Positions 7,772-17,200 of a DNA stretch of 43,574 nt are shown one piece after another (the stretch's first letter is position 1; each line of letters opens with the position of its first letter). Below the pieces are notes generated by a model. It was given only the letters and a program-made list of their open reading frames with translations, made no database searches and was not told where the DNA came from. The DNA is from Alphaproteobacteria bacterium. GTDB lineage: Bacteria > Pseudomonadota > Alphaproteobacteria > UBA8366 > GCA-2717185. Where the stretch lies: assembly GCA_028822585.1 (NCBI GenBank), contig JAPKDL010000016.1, positions 1-43,574 of the forward strand, read 5' to 3'. Both the position numbers and the translations under genes were made by a program.

Positions 7772-9550
7772 TTATATCGTCGCTTCAAGTTGATCCAGAA
7801 ACGATTCAACAACGGCGAGACCCTGCGCCCAGAAAGCCGGGTCCGACGCATCAAGCCCAAACGGTGCCAGTAATTCCTTGTGCCGTTTCACGCCGCCCGC
7901 GCGCAGCATATCAAGATACTTTTCGGCGAATCCGTCCGACGCGTTTTCGTATTGGGAATACAGCGAGTTCACCAAGCAATCACCGAACGCATAGGAATAC
8001 ACATAGAACGGCGAGTGGATGAAATGTGGGATGTAGGTCCAAAAATTTTTGTATTCATCATCGAACCGGATCGCTGGCCCCAAACTTTCGCCTTGGATAT
8101 CCATCCACACCTCACCAAGGCGTTCCCCAGTCAATTCACCGGTGCGGCGTTCGTCATGAACACGTTTTTCAAATTCGAAAAAGGCGACCTGCCGCACCAC
8201 AGTATTCAACATATCCTCGACCTTGCCCGCTAACATCACGCGGCGCTCCTTGGCGTTGGTCGTCGCGTCCAACATTGATTGAAACGTCAGCATTTCACCG
8301 AACACCGATGCGGTTTCCGCAAGGGTCAACGGCGTGTCAGACATCAAGTGTCCCTGCCCGCCCGCAAGCACCTGATGCACCCCATGCCCCAGTTCATGCG
8401 CCAAGGTCATCACATCACGCGTCTTGCCTTGGTAATTCAGCAGCAGATAAGGGTGCGCCGAGGGCACCGTCGGATGGGCAAACGCGCCCGACGCTTTGCC
8501 CGCACGCGCAGGCGCGTCTATCCAGGCGTTGTCAAAAAAACGTTGCCCCACATCCGCCAGTTCGCCGGAAAAGCGCCCATAAGCGTTCAACACGGTTTTT
8601 CGCGCCTCTTCCCAGGGAATGACCCGTTCGTCTTCATCCGGCAACGGCGCGTTACGGTCCCAATAATCCAGGGTCTCCCCGCCAAACCAGGACGCTTTAA
8701 GTTTGTAATAGCGATGTGCCAAGCGGGGATAGGAGTCTTTCACCGCATCAACCAACGCATCGACGACTTCGTCCTCAACCAGGTTCGACAAATTGCGCGA
8801 TGACACCGGACGGTCGAATTTACGCCATTTGTCATCGATCTCCTTGTCCTTGGCGAGCGTGTTGGTAATCAGTGAAAACAAACGCACGTTTTCTCCTAGC
8901 ACCGCGCCAAGGCTTTTCGCCGCCTCTTTGCGCACGGCGCCGTCATTGTCCGACAGTAAATCCAGAATTTCAGTCGTTGTCAGTTTTCGATTGCGATAGG
9001 GAAACCGTAAATCGGCCATTGTTTCGTCAAACAAGCGGACCCAGGCCGACCGCCCGGCAACGCTTTTTTCATGCAGAAGGGTTTCGATTTCATCGGAGAG
9101 TTGGTGCGGTCGCATAGCGCGGACATCCCGCAACCAGGGTTGGTATCGCGCCAACGCCGGGTCGATCATTTTGGCGGCAAGATCGTCTTCGTCAATTCGG
9201 TTGAGTTCCAAGGTGAAGAATAACAACGACGTAAAGATGTCGTTCACCCGTTCTTGAATGGTTTGATAGAACTTGCCGACCTCCGGATCACTGACAGCGC
9301 CCGCATGCAACAACCCTGCGTAACTCATGATGGCGGACAGAACTTCATCCATATTTTCGTAGTCAACAATTGCGCCAGCGAGCGCCGCGCCGTCCAACTT
9401 CGACAAATTGCCTTTATATTTTCCGGAGAATGCCAAGACCTTTTCCGTCGATTGCGTCAAATCGGCTTCCAATTCAGACGCATCCACGCCGGAATATAAA
9501 TCCGAAAGGTCCCATTCCGGCAGTTTGCCCAATGTCGCGCCGTCTGTCAT
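7772..9550 (-). CDS. pepF: Oligoendopeptidase F (M3 metallopeptidase)
   Basis: About 592 residues, the normal length for the M3B PepF family. The zinc motif HELGH is in MTLAHELGHGVHQ near residue 385, with the third ligand Glu in TLAETASVFGE about 25 residues on. The N-terminal LPEWDLSDLY segment is characteristic of PepF. It cleaves short oligopeptides in the cytoplasm. An in-frame ATG exists at 9565, but GGAGGG lies 6-7 bases before the ATG at 9550, which is the better start. It is divergent from the long-chain acyl-CoA synthetase, with about 95 bases between them that must hold both promoters. It leads the pepF-dadA-like-ABC1 unit. Confidence 0.95.
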   Translation of the reverse strand: MTDGATLGKLPEWDLSDLYSGVDASELEADLTQSTEKVLAFSGKYKGNLSKLDGAALAGAIVDYENMDEVLSAIMSYAGLLHAGAVSDPEVGKFYQTIQERVNDIFTSLLFFTLELNRIDEDDLAAKMIDPALARYQPWLRDVRAMRPHQLSDEIETLLHEKSVAGRSAWVRLFDETMADLRFPYRNRKLTTTEILDLLSDNDGAVRKEAAKSLGAVLGENVRLFSLITNTLAKDKEIDDKWRKFDRPVSSRNLSNLVEDEVVDALVDAVKDSYPRLAHRYYKLKASWFGGETLDYWDRNAPLPDEDERVIPWEEARKTVLNAYGRFSGELADVGQRFFDNAWIDAPARAGKASGAFAHPTVPSAHPYLLLNYQGKTRDVMTLAHELGHGVHQVLAGGQGHLMSDTPLTLAETASVFGEMLTFQSMLDATTNAKERRVMLAGKVEDMLNTVVRQVAFFEFEKRVHDERRTGELTGERLGEVWMDIQGESLGPAIRFDDEYKNFWTYIPHFIHSPFYVYSYAFGDCLVNSLYSQYENASDGFAEKYLDMLRAGGVKRHKELLAPFGLDASDPAFWAQGLAVVESFLDQLEATI

Positions 9551-9644
9551 ATCTTTACCCTCCATGTATGGTCTGGATATATGTGTGTCGCATCACGGAC
9601 GCAAGCAAAGTCCGCACGACCAAATTTTAATTGAGGGCGAGCCC

Positions 9645-11441
9645 ATGGATTACGCCGCGATAAAAAGCCTGCCGGAAATGTTTTTTCAACAGGCGGCGCA
9701 CTACGGCGACAAACCGTTCCTGTGGTGCAAACAAGGCGATGAATGGCGCGCCATGACCTGGCGGGAAACCGCCGAAGCCGTTTCCGCCTTATCGCAGGGG
9801 TTACGCTTGCTGGGCGTAGAGCCGGGCGACCGGGTCGTTATCGCATCGGAAAATCGCCCCGAATGGCCGATAGCCGATATCGCCATCATGGCCGCCGGCG
9901 CCATTAGCGTTCCCGCCTACACCACCAACACGACCGAAGACCATTATCACGTTCTGTCGAATAGCGGCGCCAAACTCGCCATCGTCTCCACCTCCGCCAT
10001 CGCCAAGCGATTGTTGCCCGCCGCCCAACGTTCACCAGAAACCAAAACCGTCATCGCCATGGAAACCGTCTTGGACTCCGCGCTAGGGATAAGAATCGTT
10101 TCCTGGGGTGACACCTTGGACCAGGGCCTTACGGTGCCGGAAGAAGTTGATGCAGGGTTAGCCAAACTTCAACGCACCGACACAGCGTGTATAATTTACA
10201 CATCGGGCACCGGTGGGCGCCCCAAAGGGGTTATGCTTAGCCACGGTGCCATCCTGTCCAATTGCAAAGGTGCCAACACGCTCTTATCCGGGCTTCCCGA
10301 CTACGCGTCCGGCAGCGAAGTGTTTTTATCGTTTCTGCCGCTGTCGCATTCCTACGAACACACAGCCGGGCAGTTCTTCCCAATCTCCATTGGCGCGCAA
10401 ATATACTACACGGCGGGCCTCGACAAACTGGTCGCCGACATGGCGACCGCCCAACCCACGATCATGACCGCTGTCCCACGCCTGTATGAAACAATCTATG
10501 GCCGTATTATGCGCGGCGTCACCCAATCCAAAGGCGTTCCAAAATCGCTGTTCCTCAAAACACTTGATATTGGCCACCGCGCCCGAACCAGTCCGGAAAC
10601 TCTGAGTCTGGGCGACCGAGCGTTGAATCCACTTTTGACCATGCTGGTTCGGCGCAAGGTCGCGAAGCGTTTCGGCGGGCGCCTCAAAGCATTCGTATCC
10701 GGCGGCGCGCCCTTGAATCCTGAAATCGGCGAGTTCTTCCTCGCGCTCGGCGTGCGCATTTTGCAGGGTTACGGGCAGACGGAATCGGCGCCAGTAATCA
10801 GTTGCAATCCGGTCGCGCCCATAAAAATAGAAACCGTCGGCCCGCCTTTGGAAGACGTGTCAGTGCGCATTGCCGAGGATGGCGAAATTCTCGTCCAAGG
10901 CGAGCTGGTCATGCAGGGCTATTGGAACAACAAATCCGCTACCGATGCGGCGATACAGGACAACTGGCTGCATACCGGCGATATCGGCGAAGTAGACTCG
11001 GACGGCTATATCCGAATTACCGACCGCAAGAAGGACATTATCGTTAATTCCGGCGGCGACAATCTTTCGCCGCAACGCGTCGAGGGCATGCTGACCATTG
11101 AGCCGGAAATTGCGCAAGCGATGGTGCACGGGGACAAACGCCCCCACATTGTCGCCTTGATCGTACCCGATCCAGATTTTGTAAAGGAATGGTCAGCGGA
11201 ATACGGCGACGCAAATGACCCAAATTTGTCGCTCACTCAGACTGCGTTTCAAACCGTCATCGCCGCCGCCGTGAAGCGCGTAAACGACAAACTCAACACC
11301 ATCGAACGGGTGCGTCGGTTTCATTTGATCCCCGAATCCTTCACGACCGACAATGAAATGATGACACCCAGCATGAAAATTCGCCGCCACGTCATCAATG
11401 AGCGCTACGGCGCCGATTTGGAAAGGTTGTATGGCGGTTAG
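9645..11441 (+). CDS. Long-chain acyl-CoA synthetase (AMP-forming, FAA1-like)
   Basis: A 598-residue ANL-superfamily enzyme activating fatty acids to acyl-CoA through acyl-AMP. The P-loop-like motif IIYTSGTGGRPKGVML lies near residues 182-197, LQGYGQTESAPV is the Y-G-x-T-E motif, and the hinge and lid are DRKKDIIVNSGG followed by the A-loop. The frame is open upstream to 9408, but that part is antisense to pepF. The ATG at 9645 has GAGG 8-11 bases upstream and begins MDYAAIKSLPEMF, the usual N-terminus for this subfamily. The FAA1-type (long-chain, non-FadD) assignment is by overall layout. It stands alone with no same-strand partner. Confidence 0.93.
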   Translation: MDYAAIKSLPEMFFQQAAHYGDKPFLWCKQGDEWRAMTWRETAEAVSALSQGLRLLGVEPGDRVVIASENRPEWPIADIAIMAAGAISVPAYTTNTTEDHYHVLSNSGAKLAIVSTSAIAKRLLPAAQRSPETKTVIAMETVLDSALGIRIVSWGDTLDQGLTVPEEVDAGLAKLQRTDTACIIYTSGTGGRPKGVMLSHGAILSNCKGANTLLSGLPDYASGSEVFLSFLPLSHSYEHTAGQFFPISIGAQIYYTAGLDKLVADMATAQPTIMTAVPRLYETIYGRIMRGVTQSKGVPKSLFLKTLDIGHRARTSPETLSLGDRALNPLLTMLVRRKVAKRFGGRLKAFVSGGAPLNPEIGEFFLALGVRILQGYGQTESAPVISCNPVAPIKIETVGPPLEDVSVRIAEDGEILVQGELVMQGYWNNKSATDAAIQDNWLHTGDIGEVDSDGYIRITDRKKDIIVNSGGDNLSPQRVEGMLTIEPEIAQAMVHGDKRPHIVALIVPDPDFVKEWSAEYGDANDPNLSLTQTAFQTVIAAAVKRVNDKLNTIERVRRFHLIPESFTTDNEMMTPSMKIRRHVINERYGADLERLYGG

Positions 11442-11462
11442 AGGCCCAGGCGAATAAAACCG

Positions 11463-11725
11463 AAAAATTTACTGTTAATTATGACCAACGGGCACGACCC
11501 CAAGTTATACGGGCGCCTCCGGCCAGCCTATGGTGCGCACACCGGCCATTGATAAGCTGGCCGCTCGCGGCCGTTCGGTTCACAAATAATTATACGCTTT
11601 GACCTATTTTCGTGCCCGCGCGCGGTCAAACAGGTTTTGTCGAACGTTCTTTTCAACCCAGTAAAATTCACACCCGATGGCAGCAGCGTCTCGTGGAGCG
11701 CCAGCCAATCAATCGACACCTTGAT
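11463..11725 (+). pseudogene. Sulfatase (arylsulfatase/choline-sulfatase type), N-terminal remnant
   Basis: Joining three frames gives a recognisable sulfatase start. Frame 3 reads KNLLLIMTNGHDPKLYG (11463-11513), matching the usual N-x-L-x-I-M-x-D-Q-x-D opening with Asp altered to Asn and the next residue to Gly. Frame 1 reads SGQPMVRTPAIDKLAARG (11518-11571), the hallmark T-P-x-I-D-x-L-A-x-x-G. Frame 2 reads VRFTNNYT (11573-11596), then after a TGA PIFVPARG, which corresponds to the active-site C-x-P-x-R with the formylglycine Cys replaced by Phe (a TGC to TTC change would suffice). A later DGSSVSW piece resembles the following DGS-x-P-S-W segment. About 88 of roughly 500 codons remain. The active-site loss and shifts make this a dead gene. 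Confidence 0.75.
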
Positions 11726-11799
11726 TGCTGAGTTTTGAGACGCTCGCCCCAGCATTATAAAGGAAAAATAAAAAACACATACCAATACCGTCGTGCGCT

Positions 11800-11954
11800 G
11801 GGAAATCGCCCCCTATTAAGACGGAATAGGGCGCAGGCTTGGTTTGCCGATCGTAAATTCCTTGATGGTACTCCATGGCGGTGAACTCATTATCAATAGT
11901 GAACTTGGCAAGGGAACTTCTGTCACAATGAAATTCCCCTTCTACGGGCCATAG
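11800..11954 (+). pseudogene. Sensor histidine kinase, C-terminal ATPase-domain remnant
   Basis: The plus strand encodes LGLPIVNSLMVLHGGELII followed by NSELGKGTSVTMKFP, then a TAG at 11952. This is the end of a HATPase_c domain: the G2-box tail (G-L-G-L-x-I-V) and the closing S-x-x-G-x-G-T-x-V-x-x-x-x-P strand. The N and G1 boxes and everything upstream are missing; a TAA interrupts the frame at 11817-11819. Alphaproteobacterial PAS-type kinases of the PleC/DivJ style end like this. Only about 50 codons survive, so partner and signal cannot be known. It lies directly behind the sulfatase remnant on the same strand. Confidence 0.75.
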
Positions 11955-11979
11955 ACGCTGCATATTAGAATCGGTAGAA

Positions 11980-13608
11980 TTATGCGGTCGGCAGTTTGTA
12001 GTCCTTGAATTTTTCGCGCAACTCGCCCTTTTGAATTTTTCCAGTCCCGCCGATGGGAAAGGACTCCATGACAATGACGTCGTCCGGGGTCCACCAGTTG
12101 GCGACCTTACCCTTAAAAAACGCCAAAATATCCGACATGTCCGGCGTGGTGCCAGGCTTAGGCGTGATCAGTAATAACGGACGTTCGTCCCACTTTGGAT
12201 GCGCCACGCCGATAACCGCGGCCTGCGCCACGTCGGGATGGCGCAATGCGACATCCTCCAACTCAATCGAACTGATCCATTCTCCGCCTGATTTAATGAC
12301 ATCCTTGGTTCTGTCAACGATTTGCATGTAACCCTCCGAATCGAGAGTGGCGACGTCGTCAGTGTTGAACCAACCTTCTTCCGCATGGGCTTTGGACTCG
12401 TCCATCGCGAAATAGCCGTTGCAGATCCACGGGCCACGCACTTTGAGTTCTCCAAATGTTTTACCGTCATGTGGCAATTCGGCACCATCCGCGTCGACAA
12501 TTTTCATATCGACGCCATACACCGGCTGTCCCTGCTTGGCTTGATACGCCATGCGTTCATTTGCCGCCAGGCCCGTTAGATTTGGCTTCAAGGTGTTGAT
12601 CGATCCGACCGGAGACATTTCTGTCATGCCCCAACCGTGACGAACCTCGATGCCAAATTCGTCCTGAAACGCTTCAATCATCGATGTCGGCGCGGCGCTC
12701 CCACCTATGATGACGCGTTGGAGTCCATCAAGTCGTTTACCGTTCCCGCGCATATATTCCAACAACGCCAGCCAGACCGTGGGCACGCCCGCCGTGGTGG
12801 TCACGCCCTCTCCGTCCAAAAGTTCGTACAACGGTTCGCCAATCAAATGCGCTCCTGGCAACACCAACTTCGCCCCTGTCATCGTCGCCGCATACGGAAT
12901 GCCCCAGGCGTTGGCGTGGAACATGGGCACAACCGGCAACACCGTTTCATGCGCGGACAGATGCAGAACCGACGGCAAGGCGACCGACATGGTATGCAAC
13001 ACGGTGGCGCGGTGGGAATACAACACGCCTTTGGGGTTTCCCGTCGTGCCTGACGTGTAACATAACGAAGACGCGGTGCGTTCATCGAATTCCGGCCAGG
13101 CGAAATCCGCGTCATTGTCCGCAATCAATGTTTCGTAACAATGCACATTGGGCAACGTCGTGTCCGGCATATCCGCCGCGTCCGCCATGATTATGATGCC
13201 CTTCAAGCTTTCCAGCGTGGCGTAGAAGGCTTCCAGCGGCTTCACAAAGGTTGGGTCTACAAAGAGATACCGATCGCTTGCATGGTTCATGATGTAGGTG
13301 AGCTGGCTCGGATGCAGTCTTGGGTTCAGCGTATGACAGACAGCACCCATACCCGAGACGGAGAAATACAGTTCGTAATGCCGGTGATCGTTCCAGGCCA
13401 GGGTTGCTATACGGTCGCCTGATTCAACACCCAGCGCCGTTAGCGCCTTCGCCATTCGGTGAACGCGGTTATCCGCTTGAGCGTAGGTATAACGGTGGAT
13501 ACCGCCCTCGACCGTTCGCGACACGATTTCCTGTTCGCCATAAATCGACGAAGCGTATTCCAAAAACGATGAAATCAACAATGGGCGATCCATCATCAAT
13601 CCATGCAT
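11980..13608 (-). CDS. Acyl-CoA synthetase, DmdB/AlkK-like (medium-chain or methylthiopropionyl-CoA ligase)
   Basis: A 542-residue AMP-forming ligase. The motif CYTSGTTGNPKGVLYSH and the following VPMFHANAWGIPY are typical of the AlkK/DmdB branch, and the Y/W-G-x-T-E motif is GWGMTEMSP. The C-terminal hinge and lid are DRTKDVIKSGGEWIS, and GGTGKIQKGELR carries the catalytic Lys. The opening MMDRPLLISSFLEYA is also shared with DmdB-type 3-(methylthio)propionyl-CoA ligases of marine alphaproteobacteria. A longer frame starts at 13644, but the ATG at 13608 has GAAGGGG about 7 bases upstream. DmdB, general medium-chain and branched-acid ligases cannot be separated by eye, and no other dmd gene is in the window. 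Confidence 0.88.
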   Translation of the reverse strand: MHGLMMDRPLLISSFLEYASSIYGEQEIVSRTVEGGIHRYTYAQADNRVHRMAKALTALGVESGDRIATLAWNDHRHYELYFSVSGMGAVCHTLNPRLHPSQLTYIMNHASDRYLFVDPTFVKPLEAFYATLESLKGIIIMADAADMPDTTLPNVHCYETLIADNDADFAWPEFDERTASSLCYTSGTTGNPKGVLYSHRATVLHTMSVALPSVLHLSAHETVLPVVPMFHANAWGIPYAATMTGAKLVLPGAHLIGEPLYELLDGEGVTTTAGVPTVWLALLEYMRGNGKRLDGLQRVIIGGSAAPTSMIEAFQDEFGIEVRHGWGMTEMSPVGSINTLKPNLTGLAANERMAYQAKQGQPVYGVDMKIVDADGAELPHDGKTFGELKVRGPWICNGYFAMDESKAHAEEGWFNTDDVATLDSEGYMQIVDRTKDVIKSGGEWISSIELEDVALRHPDVAQAAVIGVAHPKWDERPLLLITPKPGTTPDMSDILAFFKGKVANWWTPDDVIVMESFPIGGTGKIQKGELREKFKDYKLPTA

Positions 13609-13665
13609 ATGATTATCCCCTTCTAAATAAACCGAATGCCCCAAACCAGGATTTAAAGCATCACA

Positions 13666-14076
13666 TCAATTTTCTTCCGAAACGATAACTTTCCGGGCCG
13701 CATTATGCCCCTCCTTGCCTTGCGCTTCGATGAAAACCCGTGTGACGATGGGATAGGCTTGTTTCACCTCCGCTTCAAATTCGGAAATGGTGCGTTGGAC
13801 AGTGCCGGAATCAAGTGAACTGTCGAAATCTATGCTGAGGTTCAACAACACGTCGTGCGGTCCCATATGCATCGTCAAAATTTCATTTATGAAGCCTACA
13901 CGTCCGTCGGCCTCTATAATCCCACGAATACCATCCACCACATCACCGCGCGCTGCCTCGCCAATCAGCAATCCCTTACTTTCATACGCCAACAACACAG
14001 CGGTCAAACCTAGAATGACACCGATAACGATAGACGCAACGCCAAAAGGTAATATAGTTGACTCGATTGGCGTGCC
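13666..14076 (-). pseudogene. Cation diffusion facilitator (CDF) transporter, C-terminal remnant
   Basis: The minus strand is open from 14076 to the TAA at 13666 and begins, just after a TGA, in the middle of a CDF protein: VASIVIGVILGLTAVLLAYE is the last membrane helix, followed by SKGLLIGEAA, the conserved helix-to-cytoplasmic-domain junction. The cytoplasmic dimerisation domain follows, with ILTMHMGPHDVLLNLSIDF and a VTRVFIEAQ end. The first five helices with the zinc-binding H/D-x-x-x-D sites are missing, and only about 136 of roughly 300 codons remain. It could be expressed as a soluble fragment from a TTG or ATG inside, but lacking the pore it cannot transport. CDF proteins export Zn, Fe, Co or Mn. 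Confidence 0.85.
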
Positions 14077-14223
14077 TCAACGCAATAGTATTGCGAATCT
14101 TTAAAAAATCAGACCAATTCGGTTTGAATCTGCGCCCAAGAGCCGTACATTTAGTCTGTGCAATCCCAACACGTAGGCCACAACACGTAGACCAAAGACC
14201 CTAACGAAAGACCGAGAAATCTT

Positions 14224-17200
14224 ATGACAGCGACGCCAAAAGCCGCCACCCAAAACGCAACCGTAACGCTCGACGACAAATACACGTTGAATTCCGGTCG
14301 TGTGTTCCTGAACGGTATGCAAGCGCTCGTGCGGTTACCCTTGATGCAACGCCAGCGCGACGCCGCCGCCGGATTGCACACGGGCGGGTATATATCCGGT
14401 TATCGCGGATCGCCCTTGGGAGGGCTGGACCAACAATTATGGCAGGCACGGCCGTTCATCGAAAAAAACCACATTAAATTTCAGGCGGGCATTAACGAAG
14501 ATCTCGCCGCCACAGCAATCTGGGGCAGCCAGCAAGTCGGTATGTTCCCCGGCACGGATTACGACGGTGTGTTCGGTCTGTGGTACGCCAAAGGTCCTGG
14601 CGTTGACCGCTCCGGAGATGTTCTCCGTCACGGCAACCTCGCCGGGTCGTCGAAAAATGGCGGCGTGCTGCTCTTGGCGGGCGACGACCACACCTGCAAA
14701 TCCTCCACCACCGCGCATCAAACGGAATTCGCGTTTCGCGACGCCATGATTCCGGTGTTGAACCCCTCGGGTGTACAGGAATTCATCGACTTGGGTCTCT
14801 ATGGCTGGGCCATGTCTCGATTTTCCGGCTGCTGGGTGGCATTCAAAGTCATCGCCGAAACCGCCGACAGCTCCGCCTCGATTTATGTCGACCCTACACG
14901 GGTCGATATCGTTGAACCTACCGACTACGAAATGCCCGAAGGCGGCCTGAACATTCGCTGGCCCGACACGCCATTGGAGCAGGAAGAACGCCTCCATCGC
15001 CATAAGCTGGACGCCGTGCGCGCCTTCGCTCGCGCCAACAAGTTGGACAAAACAATTTTTGATGGGCCAAAGCGGCGTTTCGGCATCGTGACGGCGGGCA
15101 AGTCCTATCTCGATGTTCGCCAGGCATTGGAAGACCTCGGCATCGATGAAGCCGGTGCCCAAGCCATCGGCCTATCGATTTACAAAGTCGCGATGACGTG
15201 GCCGCTGGAGCCGGAAGGGATGCGGAAATTCGGCGAAGGGTTAGAGGAAATCCTCGTCGTCGAGGAAAAACGCTCCTTGATGGAAAACCAAATTAAGGAC
15301 CAGATGTACAACTGGCCCGCCGACAGTAGACCCCATGTCGTCGGCAAGCATGACGAAACCGGTTCCTGGATGCTCCCGTCAAACGGAGAGTTAACACCCG
15401 GCCAAATAGCCAAGGTAATCGCCAGCCGGATTGGTCGTTTTCATACCAGCCCCGCAATTGAAGAACGCGTCGCCTTTGTCGAGCGATCCCAGGCACGGCT
15501 GGCGCAAATCGTCTCGCCTCTGGAACGAATTCCCTACTTCTGTTCCGGCTGCCCACACAATACCTCGACCAAGGTGCCAGAAGGCAGTCGCGCGCTGGCC
15601 GGAATTGGGTGTCATTACCTGTCGCAATTCATGGACCGCGAAACTGCGACTTATACGCAAATGGGGGGCGAAGGCGGCACGTGGTTGGGGCAAGCACCGT
15701 TCACCAGCGAAAAACATATCTTCACGAACATTGGCGACGGCACTTATCTGCACTCAGGCCTGCTTGCCATTCGCGCCGCCGTCGCGTCGGGCAGCAACAT
15801 CACCTACAAAATCCTGTTCAACGACGCCGTCGCCATGACCGGCGGACAACCGCTCGACGACCTGCTGACTGTGCCGTCCATCACCCACCAGCTTTATGGC
15901 GAAGGCGTCGGCAAAATCATCGTCGTCACCGACGAACCAGACAAATATCCCATAGGCGTTGATTTCGCCAAGGGTGTGAAGGTCGAACATCGTGACGAAC
16001 TCGACCGGGTGCAGAAAGACATCCGCGAAATCCCCGGCGTCACCGCCATCATCTACGATCAGACCTGCGCCGCTGAAAAGCGTCGTCGACGCAAACGCGG
16101 AACGTTCCCTGACCCGGCGCGCCGCGTATTCATCAACGAATTGGTGTGCGAAGGCTGCGGTGATTGTTCAGTCGCATCAAACTGCCTATCAGTCGTGCCC
16201 AAAGAAACCGAATTCGGGCGCAAACGAACTATCGATCAATCCAGCTGCAACAAGGATTTTTCCTGCGTCAACGGGTTCTGTCCCAGTTTCGTCACCATCG
16301 AAGGCGGTCAATTGCGCAAACCGGCAGCCCTGACGCCCAGCGAATCCACTACTGATCTGTTCCCCGCCCTGCCCGATCCGGAATTACCCTCGGTCGACGA
16401 CACTTATGGCATTCTCGTTACGGGCGTTGGCGGAACCGGCATCGTGACCGTCGGCGCATTGATCGGCATGGCCGCACATATCGAAGGCAAAGGCTGCAGC
16501 ATTCTGGACATGACCGGATTAGCGCAGAAAGGCGGCGCGGTCATCAGCCATCTGCGCATCGCACCGTCGCCAGACGATATTCACGCCGTCCGATTGGCGT
16601 CTGGGGGTGCGAACGTGATTATCGGGTGCGACATGGTCGTCGCGGCGGGACGCGACGCCCTGTCCAGTATTGCGCCGGGCGAGACCCACGTGATCGTCAA
16701 CACCCATGAAACCATCGTCGGAGATTTTACGCGCAACCCGGATATGGAATTCCCCACCGATAAGCTTGAAATGACCATTGCGGCGACTGCTGGCAAGGAT
16801 CACGTCGATTTCGTCGAAGCAACTCGCTTGGCGACAACCCTGTTGGGCGATTCCATCGCCACCAACATGTTCATGCTAGGGTTCGCCTGGCAAAAGGGAA
16901 CGATTCCGTTGACGCTCGACTCAATTCACCAGGCCGTAGAATTGAACGCCGTTGCGGTCGACGCCAACAAACGCGCCTTCCTGTGGGGCCGACGCGCAGC
17001 GCACGACCTCGCCGCCGTCGAAAAACGTGCCACGCCGGAAACAACGTCGCCGATCACCGATATCGCCACCAAATTGGAAGACATCGTCGCACGACGCATC
17101 AGCTTCCTGACCGAGTACCAAAACGAAGCCTATGCAAGGCGATACAAGGATTTTGTCGCCGCGGTGCAAAAAAATGAGTCTCGCGCCTTGCCGGAAGGGG

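Noticed and set aside
9408-9644. Upstream extension of the long-chain acyl-CoA synthetase
   Set aside because: These codons are antisense to pepF, and the ATG at 9645 has a ribosome site and the usual family N-terminus.
11709-12074. Minus-strand ORF containing HDGIGM, resembling a histidine-kinase N/G1 box
   Set aside because: The convincing kinase tail is on the opposite strand, and nothing else in this ORF fits an ATPase domain, so the match is taken as chance.
14437-15162. 241-codon minus-strand ORF inside the indolepyruvate oxidoreductase
   Set aside because: It is antisense to well-conserved TPP-domain sequence, with no recognisable domain and no ribosome site.
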